This document shows, piece by piece, positions 7,597 to 17,394 of a stretch of 52,650 nucleotides of DNA. The notes under the pieces are model-generated. The model had not been told where the DNA came from and searched no databases. It saw only the letters and a program-made list of their open reading frames with translations. Source of the stretch: Pseudomonas fluorescens (GTDB lineage: Bacteria; Pseudomonadota; Gammaproteobacteria; Pseudomonadales; Pseudomonadaceae). The position numbers were made by a program, and so were the translations under genes. How positions within the stretch are numbered: position 1 is the first letter of the stretch; the number at the start of each line of letters is the position of its first letter. The stretch is taken from assembly GCF_902497895.1 (NCBI RefSeq), contig NZ_CABVHQ010000041.1, forward strand, positions 1-52,650, written 5' to 3'.

Positions 7597-9297
7597 ATGA
7601 AAATCTCAAGACAAGCCTACGCCGACATGTTCGGCCCCACCGTCGGTGACAAGGTCCGCCTGGCCGACACCGAACTGTGGATCGAGGTGGAAAAAGACTT
7701 CACCACCTATGGCGAAGAAGTGAAATTCGGCGGAGGCAAAGTGATCCGCGACGGCATGGGCCAGAGCCAGTTGCTCGCCGCCCAGGTGGTCGACACCCTG
7801 ATCACCAACGCGCTGATTATCGACCACTGGGGCATCGTCAAAGCCGACGTCGGCCTCAAGGACGGCCGCATCGCCGCCATCGGCAAGGCCGGCAATCCGG
7901 ACATCCAGCCCGACGTGACCATCGCCGTCGGCGCCAGCACTGAAGTGATTGCCGGCGAAGGCATGATCCTTACCGCCGGCGGTATCGACACCCACATCCA
8001 CTTCATCTGCCCACAGCAGATCGAAGAAGCGCTGATGAGCGGCGTCACCACCATGATCGGCGGCGGCACGGGACCGGCCACCGGCACCAACGCCACTACC
8101 TGCACCTCTGGCCCGTGGCATCTGGCGCGCATGCTGCAAGCCGCCGACGCCTTCCCGATGAACATCGGTTTCACCGGCAAGGGCAACGCCAGCCTGCCGC
8201 AGCCGCTGATCGAACAGGTCAAGGCCGGGGCCATCGGTCTCAAGCTGCATGAAGACTGGGGCACCACACCGGCGGCCATCGACAACTGCCTGAGCGTCGC
8301 CGACCAATACGACGTGCAAGTGGCGATCCACACTGACACCCTGAACGAATCCGGCTTCGTCGAAACCACCCTCGCCGCGTTCAAGGGCCGGACCATCCAC
8401 ACCTACCACACCGAAGGCGCGGGCGGCGGTCATGCCCCGGACATCATCAAGGCCTGCGGCTTCCCCAACGTACTGCCAAGCTCGACCAACCCGACCCGAC
8501 CGTTCACCCGCAACACCATCGACGAACACCTGGACATGCTGATGGTCTGCCATCACCTCGATCCGAGCATCGCCGAGGATGTGGCCTTCGCCGAAAGCCG
8601 CATCCGCCGCGAGACGATTGCCGCCGAAGACATCCTGCACGACCTCGGCGCATTTTCGATGATCAGCTCCGACAGCCAGGCCATGGGCCGGGTCGGAGAA
8701 GTCATCACCTGCACCTGGCAAACCGCCGACAAGATGAAAAAGCAGCGCGGCCCGCTACCCGGCGACGGTGAAGGCAACGACAACTTCCGCGCCAAACGCT
8801 ACATCGCCAAGTACACCATCAACCCGGCGATCACCCACGGCATCAGCCATGAAGTGGGCTCGATCGAAGTGGGTAAATGGGCCGACCTGGTGCTCTGGCG
8901 CCCGGCGTTCTTCGGCGTCAAACCGACCCTGATCCTCAAAGGCGGAGCGATTGCCGCCAGCCTGATGGGCGATGCCAACGCCTCGATTCCAACCCCGCAA
9001 CCCGTGCACTACCGACCGATGTTCGCAAGTTTCGGCGGCTCGCTGCACGCCACCAGCCTGACCTTCATCAGCCAGGCGGCGCAGGACGCCGGTCTTCCCG
9101 AAGCCCTGGGTTTGAAGAAGAAAATCGCCGTGGTCAAAGGCTGTCGCGAGGTGCAGAAAACCGACCTGATCCACAACGATTATCTGCCGAACATCGAGGT
9201 CGATTCGCAGACTTATCAGGTCAAGGCCGACGGCGTGTTGCTCTGGTGTGAGCCGGCTGAAGTGCTGCCGATGGCGCAGCGCTATTTCCTGTTCTGA
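7597..9297 (+). CDS. ureC: Urease alpha (catalytic) subunit UreC
   Basis: Catalytic subunit of nickel urease, 566 residues. All expected active-site residues can be placed: His133 and His135 (THIHFICPQ), the carbamylated Lys216 and His218 (GLKLHED), His245 (AIHTDTLN), His271 (HTYHTEG), Cys318-His319-His320 on the mobile flap, and Asp359 (ISSDSQAMG). It forms the (alpha-beta-gamma)3-type enzyme with UreA and UreB and needs UreD plus UreEFG for nickel insertion. It ends the urea cluster and converges with the toxin gene on the opposite strand. Confidence 0.98.
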   Translation: MKISRQAYADMFGPTVGDKVRLADTELWIEVEKDFTTYGEEVKFGGGKVIRDGMGQSQLLAAQVVDTLITNALIIDHWGIVKADVGLKDGRIAAIGKAGNPDIQPDVTIAVGASTEVIAGEGMILTAGGIDTHIHFICPQQIEEALMSGVTTMIGGGTGPATGTNATTCTSGPWHLARMLQAADAFPMNIGFTGKGNASLPQPLIEQVKAGAIGLKLHEDWGTTPAAIDNCLSVADQYDVQVAIHTDTLNESGFVETTLAAFKGRTIHTYHTEGAGGGHAPDIIKACGFPNVLPSSTNPTRPFTRNTIDEHLDMLMVCHHLDPSIAEDVAFAESRIRRETIAAEDILHDLGAFSMISSDSQAMGRVGEVITCTWQTADKMKKQRGPLPGDGEGNDNFRAKRYIAKYTINPAITHGISHEVGSIEVGKWADLVLWRPAFFGVKPTLILKGGAIAASLMGDANASIPTPQPVHYRPMFASFGGSLHATSLTFISQAAQDAGLPEALGLKKKIAVVKGCREVQKTDLIHNDYLPNIEVDSQTYQVKADGVLLWCEPAEVLPMAQRYFLF

Positions 9298-9305
9298 CAC
9301 AGAAA

Positions 9306-9339
9306 AACCCCGAATGCTGCACTAACTGCATTCGGGGTT
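9306..9339 (-). terminator. Shared terminator between ureC and the NEL toxin gene
   Basis: A perfect 12-bp stem (AACCCCGAATGC / GCATTCGGGGTT). Read on the minus strand it is followed by a T-rich run (GGGGTTTTTCT), so it suits the toxin transcript best; the hairpin may also slow ureC readthrough. Confidence 0.8.
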
Positions 9340-9360
9340 CGATTCATCCATCGCGCATCG

Positions 9361-12300
9361 TCACGCGTCGGTATCGACATCTTCCAGATTGAGTATTTCC
9401 TGCGGGGTCAGCAGATCAATGAGCTTTCGCTCTGCAGTCCTGATCTCGGCAGCCAATGCTCCGAATTTGCTGTTGTATTCAGCACTGGTCATTGTTCCCT
9501 TCGTTATCTCAAGCTGCTCCATGCGCTCATAGATCGGCTCATAAGCCAAATCGAACCTGGAACGGTATTTTTCTTTCAGGTATTCACCCCAGAAGTCACG
9601 ACGAGCGATTGACTCAATCTCTGCCTTCGAATCTCTCAGACTGTTGACATGTTCCTCTGCTGCCCGCAGCTTGGCTCGAGACACGTATTCCAGACCGGCA
9701 TATTCAGACTTTGTGGGCTGCCCGGGCAAGTCAAGCCTGTCCCTGAGGTTCACCCGATAAGTCAGCCGTACTTCGATTTGATCCATCAACAACAGTTGAC
9801 GACCCTTTTCCTTCACGGATATGTCGGAACGGACAATCACTTCGATGCGTTCTTTTATGTCTTTCAGCGCGAACGCTTCAACCTCATCCAGACGGAAAAG
9901 ACCTTTGGCCAACTCGAGCAATTCGAGACCTGCGCCATTGTCGCCGGCAAGCGCCAAGGCTTTATGAATCTGTACCTTGATTTCCAGTTGACTGAACACC
10001 AACGCGGCACGGTCACTACAAGTCTCTGGTTCACCCGCCGCTTTGAACAGCTCGTTACGCAGTACTTCATTTTCTTCAGCTGCATCCAGCACCGCCCAAA
10101 CCCGTGCCTGGAGATCCGGGTAGGCCTTCTTGTACTCAGCCGTTTCACTCAGTTTTTCCAATAACCTGAAAAACTCCTCGCTTTCACTGACCGCTCTACC
10201 AGCTTCTCCGGATGCTTCTCTATCGAGGGCTTCTTTATCGAGAAGCTCCCACTGCGCCTTTCTTGCACCGAGTTCCGCCTGGGGAGTATCTCGTAGCCAT
10301 CGATCAACTCGCTGCGCCGAAGGCGCTAAAGTGCCCCCTTGAGCACCCCGTTCATCAGGACCATCAGGTGGTACCGGCATCAACCCGGCCTGATCGTCAT
10401 CCAGGTAGATACGTGCCAGGATGTCCGCATACTGCTGCAGGCCTTGATCAGAAAGAGGATTGCCGTTCAACTCGGTGATTTTCAACACCTTGTTGATGTT
10501 TGCCGCCTGTTCCGGCGGCGGATTCACCGCCCACTCAGGAAACGAGACGAGCTGGTTATCACGCAAATCGACCATCTCCAGACCTGCCTGGTCACGGAGC
10601 CCGACTGGCCACTCAGTGATGCCGGTCGCCTGCAATCGGACCTCGACCAATGCCGTCATCTGACTGAAGTCCGGGAGACGCGTCAGCGGATTGTGGCTTA
10701 GCTGCAAAATAGCGAGTTGATTCATTTTGGCCAGAGCGGCGGTGGCTTCGTCCGTTAGCGTGATGTTGTTCCTGGAAACATCCAGATGCAGCAGGGAATC
10801 TATCTCAGCGGCTTGTGTCGGGAAATCACGCAGCCCATTGTTTCGCAGCTTCAACTCCACGATAGACGGAAATGAATCGAGGAACTCATTGGGCATCGCC
10901 ACAAGCCCCCGGTTACTCAAGTCCAAAAACCGCACATGAGGGAAATACCCTGTCAGAGCTGGAAGCTCTCCGACTGTGCGACCTCGAAGATTGAGTTCAT
11001 AACCCATTTCAGAACCATTCTCCGCGTATTGCATTGTCCCTAGGCGTTTCTGCCAGCAACGTTCGAGCAATTGCGCGACGACTTTCTTTTCATACGGCTC
11101 GACAGGCACACCACTTCCATCCGGCAGAGTGCGCGTAGAAGGTGTCGATTCCCATTGCCGCAACTCGTTGCGCAAGCCTTGAAGCTCAGCCTCGAGATTG
11201 ACCAGATACAACTCACGCCGGGCCCCTGTCTGCTCCAGAAACCTGTCAATTTGTGCATCGGTATAATCGGGGAAAAGTCTGAGTACCCTGTGCTGATCCG
11301 CTAGCAGTCGCTGGCTCACGCCTGCCCCACGCCCACTCAGTGGATAGCCCGGACGACCATTGACCCAGTGCCTGGGTGCCTTGAACCAGGGTTTGATTGG
11401 CTGCATCTTCAACACCGAGCGCAGCTCATTGCGCGAGAGTGCATGCTGCCTGATCAAGGTTTTCAGTTCCGGCCCATGCCCCACGTGAGGCAGACCCAAA
11501 GCGTCGCGATGTGTATCGGGCAAGGCATGCTGAAGGGTGGCGTAGAGGTCGTCGGCGCCGTGCAAGTGACCATCTTTCTCATCACGCGCCTCATACGATC
11601 CTTTTTCATTTCGCACCAGAACCTTGCGACTTGCAGCATCCTCAGGCCCGACACTTGCCCGTAATTTTCCACTGAACGAACCTTCTCGAACTTCAACTCG
11701 CAAATCGTTCGACCAGCCAGGCAGCTTCTTGAGCGTATTGAGCACGAGGTTCTCTGTGTCCGGGCTGATCAGCGCTTCCAGATAAAGCCCCTCATATGCA
11801 TGCGCCAGACGCACTTCGCGCTGAATCCAGCGCAACGCCTCTGCCAGCCCCAGCGGTATGGGCTTGGTCTGCAGCTTGTCGGCGAAGTCCCATTTGGCCA
11901 TTTGTTGTCGTTGCGCACTGCTGGCGTCGGCCAGCAGCTCTTCGACAACGTTCGTGGGCACATTGGAAAAGCGCGCTTTAAGCAGATTGACCCGAGGATC
12001 GTTGCTCACGCTCTTGGCGTTGTAGACGTTATTGAACAGCGAGGCTTTACGGCTTTCGGCAACCGTGGCGATCTTCCTGCGCAGTTTCGCGATGCGTTCA
12101 TCCAGAGAACCACGCGGGGTTCCAGGCTTTTGCTCCAGTATCGTATTGGTTTCGTTCTCATCCAGGGCTTCCAGGAGCGTTTTCAGCAACTCCCCGCTGC
12201 GCAACTGCGCATCGTGTATCTGCACGGTACGGATCTCGCCCTGAGCACTCCTTGGGGTGACGTATTGCCAGGTCGTCTTGGCCTGTGCATCGATAATCCG

Positions 12301-14526
12301 TATCGAAACCGTGTCCGGCCACTTGCCATAACGCGTCATGACAAGCAGCTGATCGATTGAATGATCCTTGGCAGACACCGCTGAGCTGTCGCTTTTCATG
12401 TCGGCGATAAAATCCTCGACCTGCTTATAAGCGTCAAACCGTTTGATCGTATCGGCCAGCATCGGCGCAGGGGGTTCATGCTCGACATGCATTCTGCGCA
12501 AGACGTCCTCATCGGTGGCGCTGACACTGCGAATCTGTTCCAGCTCCGCGTCGCTGAACTCACTGACGGAGTGACCCAGGCGCCGCATCAGCTCCGGCCC
12601 CTCCCAGGTCTGAGGCTGTTCCAATTCATGACTCCAGGCACCGGTGCCGTTAGTGTTCAGTTCAGGTGTGTACGCATCCTCGCGCGCAGGATGTTGAATT
12701 CTGTACTTGCCGTTAGCCGGCTCTTTTTTCACCGCATAGTACTTATCTTCCAGCGGCAAAATGTCCTGACCATCGTATTGATGCAGGCCCAGATCGTCTG
12801 GCTTCGTACCCAGTGTCGGTATTTTCTGCTCGTAGCCTTCCAGCGAGGGCTTCCATAAAAGACTCTTCCCGTCAGGCATCTTGACGGGTTTCAAAGCATC
12901 GACGACCCCTGGGGCATTGATCGCGGGTATCACTTTTGCACCCGCTGCAATAAAAGCGACATTCAACGCCACACTCGAAAAGTGTTCCCACATCTCTTTG
13001 AATTCGCCTTGCTCGGCGGCCTCGATTCCCTCGAACACCTCGGACATCATCTGGGCGGCGCCCACCGCCAACATGATTTCGCCAAGCCCGGGCACCACAA
13101 AGGCGGCAAGGTTGAACACACTCTGGACCGCGCTGATGTAACTCTCCATCTTCTTGAGGCGGGCTTTCTTGTCTTCATCGCCGGTAGGTACCGCCACCGC
13201 CCGGGCATCATTGATGATTTTGTTGATTCTTTCTTCGCGTAGGTACTTCCAGAGATTGCCCTGAACAAGGGTTTCCCCTACCGACAGGCGCACGCGTCGC
13301 TGATTCGGGATCGGCGCGTAATCCTTGGCCTGTGAATAGGCTTCAGATGGATCGAGTTTTTCACTCAATGACCGGAAAAAAGTCCCCTGGTGGCGCTGTG
13401 GAACAAAACGGCTAAAAAAAAGCCGATAGGCGGACGTATGCAAGCGGGCCTTCAGATCGGCTTCGAAATCCTCAGACGATGCGTACTCTTTGAGAGGCTG
13501 AGCCGGATCGCCCGGGATATAGACGACCAAACGTTCGACACGGTCGCTGCCCAGGCGATCGGGACCGATCAGCAGGATCCCGCTCAGTTCAACGTCCAGC
13601 ATCTTCAGACCGGCATAGCACACCGCTCGTTCATCCAGGGTAATACCAGGCTTGTCACCCACTACCTGCAGCAGCATCTGGTAGGCATCGGCGCTAATGC
13701 CTGAGTTCGCCCCGTCCGATGTCGACTCCAGATGCTGCATATAGGCGACCTGTGCCGATACAGCCAGCATGTGCTTTTGGTTGCTGCTCAGCGTTGTTTC
13801 CACTACCGCACGCTCCCAAGCGTCATCTTGCTGGAGAACGGCACTGATATGCTCCTGATATTGACGCCCCAGGTCCAGGCTGCGACATAGCTCGGCAAAT
13901 GCCTCGGGCGCGATCGATACGGCCAGTTTCATGACCTCATCCTTGGTCGCGATGATCTCGCCGCCGTAAGAACTCCATCGGGTGATGATTTGACAATCGT
14001 CACAGCTGCTTTTCCGAGCTTCATCGGGTTCGAAGTTACCCAGCGCGGCTTCCAGTAGGGTGATGCCTTTATAGAAATCGTTCAGAGAAGAATCTGTTTC
14101 TTTATCCAACTCCAGTACCCGATCAAAGCCGTGCCTCCCCCCTCCCCCAGCACGGTACTTACGGGCAAAAAAGACTTGTCTGACATTAAGTTGCAGTTTG
14201 AATTTATCCTGAATGGCCTGGGTCAGTAATGGCTCGGCAAATTCAAGGATATCCTGAATACCGCTCAATATTTTTTCGACTTCATTGAGCGACTTTCGAT
14301 AAGCCGCATGGCTTTCTTTTGAGGAAACTTTCAATACAGAAGATGCTTTTTTATACCACTCGGGAAGAACCAGCTGATGAGCACTGAGCTCTTCCTGTCT
14401 TTTATCGGAAGCGCCCAAATACCACTGGGGGATTTTTTCTTTCAAGAATTGATAATGAACCCCATTGTTCTCGGCCGACAAAGAGGGCGAACCTTCCATA
14501 GCTTTAACAGCTCCATGATCTGACAT
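9361..14526 (-). CDS. Large DUF6543-LRR-NEL toxin/effector (E3 ubiquitin ligase)
   Basis: A 1721-residue protein. The N-terminal two thirds resemble the dermonecrotic-toxin-like DUF6543 proteins of Pseudomonas (for example FFSRFVPQRHQGTFF). A hydrophobic helical hairpin at about 460-535 (AAFVVPGLGEIMLAVGAA) could insert into membranes. Leucine-rich repeats span roughly 1175-1370 (FLDLSNRGL, LKLRNNGL, HLDVSRNNI, LQLSHNPL, MVDLRDNQL). The last part matches NEL ligases of the IpaH/SspH family, with Cys1503 in ETCSDRAAL (codon 10018-10020), equivalent to the catalytic C-x-D-R. NEL enzymes ubiquitinate host proteins. GAGGT lies 9-10 bases before the ATG. No secretion genes are near, so the delivery route is unknown. 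Confidence 0.85.
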   Translation of the reverse strand: MSDHGAVKAMEGSPSLSAENNGVHYQFLKEKIPQWYLGASDKRQEELSAHQLVLPEWYKKASSVLKVSSKESHAAYRKSLNEVEKILSGIQDILEFAEPLLTQAIQDKFKLQLNVRQVFFARKYRAGGGGRHGFDRVLELDKETDSSLNDFYKGITLLEAALGNFEPDEARKSSCDDCQIITRWSSYGGEIIATKDEVMKLAVSIAPEAFAELCRSLDLGRQYQEHISAVLQQDDAWERAVVETTLSSNQKHMLAVSAQVAYMQHLESTSDGANSGISADAYQMLLQVVGDKPGITLDERAVCYAGLKMLDVELSGILLIGPDRLGSDRVERLVVYIPGDPAQPLKEYASSEDFEADLKARLHTSAYRLFFSRFVPQRHQGTFFRSLSEKLDPSEAYSQAKDYAPIPNQRRVRLSVGETLVQGNLWKYLREERINKIINDARAVAVPTGDEDKKARLKKMESYISAVQSVFNLAAFVVPGLGEIMLAVGAAQMMSEVFEGIEAAEQGEFKEMWEHFSSVALNVAFIAAGAKVIPAINAPGVVDALKPVKMPDGKSLLWKPSLEGYEQKIPTLGTKPDDLGLHQYDGQDILPLEDKYYAVKKEPANGKYRIQHPAREDAYTPELNTNGTGAWSHELEQPQTWEGPELMRRLGHSVSEFSDAELEQIRSVSATDEDVLRRMHVEHEPPAPMLADTIKRFDAYKQVEDFIADMKSDSSAVSAKDHSIDQLLVMTRYGKWPDTVSIRIIDAQAKTTWQYVTPRSAQGEIRTVQIHDAQLRSGELLKTLLEALDENETNTILEQKPGTPRGSLDERIAKLRRKIATVAESRKASLFNNVYNAKSVSNDPRVNLLKARFSNVPTNVVEELLADASSAQRQQMAKWDFADKLQTKPIPLGLAEALRWIQREVRLAHAYEGLYLEALISPDTENLVLNTLKKLPGWSNDLRVEVREGSFSGKLRASVGPEDAASRKVLVRNEKGSYEARDEKDGHLHGADDLYATLQHALPDTHRDALGLPHVGHGPELKTLIRQHALSRNELRSVLKMQPIKPWFKAPRHWVNGRPGYPLSGRGAGVSQRLLADQHRVLRLFPDYTDAQIDRFLEQTGARRELYLVNLEAELQGLRNELRQWESTPSTRTLPDGSGVPVEPYEKKVVAQLLERCWQKRLGTMQYAENGSEMGYELNLRGRTVGELPALTGYFPHVRFLDLSNRGLVAMPNEFLDSFPSIVELKLRNNGLRDFPTQAAEIDSLLHLDVSRNNITLTDEATAALAKMNQLAILQLSHNPLTRLPDFSQMTALVEVRLQATGITEWPVGLRDQAGLEMVDLRDNQLVSFPEWAVNPPPEQAANINKVLKITELNGNPLSDQGLQQYADILARIYLDDDQAGLMPVPPDGPDERGAQGGTLAPSAQRVDRWLRDTPQAELGARKAQWELLDKEALDREASGEAGRAVSESEEFFRLLEKLSETAEYKKAYPDLQARVWAVLDAAEENEVLRNELFKAAGEPETCSDRAALVFSQLEIKVQIHKALALAGDNGAGLELLELAKGLFRLDEVEAFALKDIKERIEVIVRSDISVKEKGRQLLLMDQIEVRLTYRVNLRDRLDLPGQPTKSEYAGLEYVSRAKLRAAEEHVNSLRDSKAEIESIARRDFWGEYLKEKYRSRFDLAYEPIYERMEQLEITKGTMTSAEYNSKFGALAAEIRTAERKLIDLLTPQEILNLEDVDTDA

Positions 14527-14780
14527 TTACAACTACCTCAGCACGTATAGAAGCGCTCAGTTTACTCATCCTCACCTAAAACAAAAAACCCAATAAACTC
14601 ATCTAACATGCAGAAAACAACCCTAACACTTCAAATAAACAGTCGTTAAAAATAACTAAATACCACCTCGTCAGCACATCGAGGCCGGCACCTTCGTCGG
14701 TGCGTGCCGGAGGGGAACGACAAAGGCGCCAGGATGCGCCACACTTCCTGACTATCACTGCCCCAACAAGGTCACCGGCC

Positions 14781-15926
14781 ATGCGCCTATCCGAATTCAT
14801 CGTGCAACACGTGGATCGCATCGTCGATGAGTGGGAGCAGTTCGCCAAAGCCATCGCACCTGACGTCGACTCAATGAGCCGGGCGATGCTGCGCGACCAT
14901 GCCAGGTCGATCCTGCTGGCCGCGTCACGGGACATGAAGACCGCGCAAACCGCCAGCGAACAGGCTGCGAAAGCCAAGGGCGAAGGGCCGGAGAAAACCC
15001 CGAGCCTGGATCAGGCCGCGGCCAGCCACGGCGAGCTCAGGCATACCGCCGGGTTTGATCTGGTGCAGATGACCGCCGAATTTCGGCATTTACGCGCCTG
15101 TGTGATTCGGCTGTGGGTCAGCAGCCTGGAGTCGCCCGATCTGGCTTATTTCCAGGACATGATCCGTTTCAATGAAGCCATCGACGAAGCCCTGGCCGAG
15201 TCCACCGCCGCTTACGCCGAGCAGGTCAACCGTTCGCGGGACATCTTCCTGGCCATCCTCGGCCATGACCTGCGCGCGCCCTTGCAGGCCGTGAGCATGT
15301 CCGCCGAGATGCTGGTGCGCAAAGCCAAACTGGATACCGATGCGCTGAACTACGTTTCACTCATCAAGAACGGTGCCCGCCATATGGCCGTGATGGTTAA
15401 CGATTTGCTGGAGTTCGTGCGCAGCCGGCTGGGCAACAGCCTGCCCATCGAACCGACACTCATGGACCTGGCCAGTGCCGCGCAGGCCGCCATCGATGAA
15501 GCCTGCGCCGGGCAGCCCGACTGCACGGCAACCTTGAATGTCCAGGGAGACACCCAAGGGGAATGGGACCGTGGCCGGCTTGATCAGTTGCTGCAAAACC
15601 TGATCGGCAACGCACTGCAGCATGGCGCCAATAAACGCCCGGTGACCTTGAGCATCACCGGCGGCGAAGAACAGGTCAGCCTGACCATGCACAACTATGG
15701 CGAGCCGATTCCCGAAGACGCCCAGGTCACCATCTTCGACCCGTTGGTACGCAGCGCCAGCGAGGAAATCGCCGGCCGCTCCACCAGCCTCGGCCTGGGG
15801 CTTTTCATTGCCCGGGAAGTGGTGATTGCCCATCAGGGCACGATCGAAGTCAGCTCGAATGAGGCAGATGGCACCACCTTTACGGTGGTTTTGCCCAAAT
15901 GTGCACAGCCTGCGCAGCCTCTGTAG
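14781..15926 (+). CDS. Soluble sensor histidine kinase with RsbRD-like N-terminus
   Basis: A 381-residue kinase with no membrane segment. The helical N-terminal part (FIVQHVDRIVDEWEQFAKAI) looks like an RsbR N-terminal globin-like sensor. The HisKA H-box is FLAILGHDLRAPLQ near residues 156-169. The ATPase part has the N-box LLQNLIGNALQHGA and a G-box GLGLFIAREVV. The ATG at 14781 is chosen because AAGGT precedes it and the domain starts there. No response regulator is adjacent, so it is an orphan kinase whose partner and signal are unknown. Confidence 0.85.
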   Translation: MRLSEFIVQHVDRIVDEWEQFAKAIAPDVDSMSRAMLRDHARSILLAASRDMKTAQTASEQAAKAKGEGPEKTPSLDQAAASHGELRHTAGFDLVQMTAEFRHLRACVIRLWVSSLESPDLAYFQDMIRFNEAIDEALAESTAAYAEQVNRSRDIFLAILGHDLRAPLQAVSMSAEMLVRKAKLDTDALNYVSLIKNGARHMAVMVNDLLEFVRSRLGNSLPIEPTLMDLASAAQAAIDEACAGQPDCTATLNVQGDTQGEWDRGRLDQLLQNLIGNALQHGANKRPVTLSITGGEEQVSLTMHNYGEPIPEDAQVTIFDPLVRSASEEIAGRSTSLGLGLFIAREVVIAHQGTIEVSSNEADGTTFTVVLPKCAQPAQPL

Positions 15927-16086
15927 GACGGTTGGTTTTTTCCTGATCAAACCGGCGCTTTGCGCCTCCCCTTCGCACCTGAAACCCATCGTTACTAGCA
16001 GATCTGCTAGTACCCAGCGCTATGCAGAACGAGTAAAACTGGGGGCCTTGATTAAAGTCGACGAGCTCAACAAGGACGGCCTCTTC

Positions 16087-17073
16087 ATGACCCACTCAAT
16101 GGTTGATGAGCACAACAACTCGCGCCAACAACGCACCATCCTGCTGGCAACCGACGATAAAAACTCCGTCCTCGCCGAAATCGCGGAGGACAAACCAAAT
16201 TCCATCGCCTATTCCGCCTATGGCCAACAGTCCGCGCAACAAGAGATCGCGACGCGCCTGGGTTTCAACGGTGAATTGCGCGAGGCGCGTATTGGCTGGT
16301 ATTTGCTGGGTAACGGCTACCGCGCTTACAACCCGATATTGATGCGCTTTCATAGCCCGGACAGTTGGAGCCCGTTTGGAAGGGGTGGGTTGAATGCATA
16401 TATGTACTGCGTGGGGGATCCGGTGAATTTTTCGGATCCGACAGGGCATATGAGATGGAGGTTTTGGAGAGCTCGTACAACTGGTGCATCTAGTCCACCC
16501 CACTCACCACCTACCCTCAGGAATACCACTGCCACACTCAACGTTCGAAGAACTCTTGAAAGTCGCGGTCTAGCACCAGTTAGCCGTAATGAGTATGCAG
16601 CAGTTCCAACGGCCTCGTCTTCTACGGCCACACCCATATCCGCTGGAGGTGCGACGTCTTCGCCGTCCTCGCACGTATCCAGCTCAGTGGAAAGAAATAG
16701 GTCAATGGGCCTACCTGATAATTACCGGAGTTGGGTGCCACCACGGAGTCCAGAACCGGAAACAATACCTTGGTCCCGATATCTTGAGGAAATCGCCAGG
16801 ACCCCTCACGGTCCCTCTGGAAGGAGCTCGACGCCGGCTAACGCAATGTTCGCCTCAAACCCTGGTCCATCCAGGCGCCCTCTACAGTGGCACGATGCTG
16901 GTCGTGATGCTCAAGGTGTAGACCGAATCGTCTTGCGTCCGGGTCCGCCTCCTCCGCCTGTTCCTGACAGACTGCTTCCAAATTACAATATGCGTCGTGC
17001 TGATGGTTCAACATATTTTGATATAGAAGCAGCCAAAGAGCAAATTAGAGGCGGAAAGAGAATACGGGAATAA
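16087..17073 (+). CDS. Orphan RHS core protein with variable Ser/Pro-rich C-terminus
   Basis: A 328-residue protein. Residues 1-120 carry the RHS-associated core end (LGFNGELREARIGWYLLGNGYRAYNP, RFHSPDSWSPFGRGGLNAYMYCVGDPVNFSDPTGH; quoted in parts). After DPTGH the sequence changes abruptly to a Ser/Thr/Pro-rich tip of about 200 residues with no motif I recognise. The ATG at 16087 has AAGGA 10 bases upstream. Such short cores without the long repeat cage are common in fluorescens-group Pseudomonas and may be displaced tips of polymorphic toxins. No obvious immunity gene follows. Confidence 0.7.
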   Translation: MTHSMVDEHNNSRQQRTILLATDDKNSVLAEIAEDKPNSIAYSAYGQQSAQQEIATRLGFNGELREARIGWYLLGNGYRAYNPILMRFHSPDSWSPFGRGGLNAYMYCVGDPVNFSDPTGHMRWRFWRARTTGASSPPHSPPTLRNTTATLNVRRTLESRGLAPVSRNEYAAVPTASSSTATPISAGGATSSPSSHVSSSVERNRSMGLPDNYRSWVPPRSPEPETIPWSRYLEEIARTPHGPSGRSSTPANAMFASNPGPSRRPLQWHDAGRDAQGVDRIVLRPGPPPPPVPDRLLPNYNMRRADGSTYFDIEAAKEQIRGGKRIRE

Positions 17074-17394
17074 TCCCTTCTGCAATCAGGGCTCGTCAAA
17101 AAGCGATCATTAAAAAAGTGTAAAAAAGGTAAAAAAGTGTAAAAAAGGGGACGGATTTATTTACTGCGACAGACACCAGTCCAATGCATGAGCGAGGCTT
17201 GCCCGCTATGAGGTCCGTGATGCCAGTAACCATCAAGAGCGGGCACTTCGCTCAAGAATTTTCCGACGAGGTTTGAGGGTTGCGTTGATTGAGTGCCGCG
17301 GATAATCTTCGCGGGTCGCTTGCAAAATCAGCGACCGGTTTTGACAGACCGAATAGTATCAAGGCATGCAAGTGCCGCTATGCGAACAGTCGGC
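17074..17394. other. Gene-free stretch after the RHS gene
   Basis: No supported gene. It holds an A-rich direct repeat array at 17111-17161. A 76-codon open frame at 17293-17523 overlaps the structured leader described next and looks like chance. Confidence 0.5.
17111..17161. repeat. TAAAAAAGTG direct repeats followed by GGGGACGGATTTATTT
   Basis: Four imperfect 10-base units of the form (G)TAAAAAAG(G/T) run in tandem and end in AAAAAAGGGGACGGATTTATTTA. I recall closely similar sequences upstream of REP-associated transposase genes in Pseudomonas; no transposase gene is present here, so this may be a relic. Confidence 0.5.

Noticed and set aside
17111..17161. Insertion sequence end
   Set aside because: No transposase gene, terminal inverted repeats or target duplication could be found; it is recorded only as a repeat.
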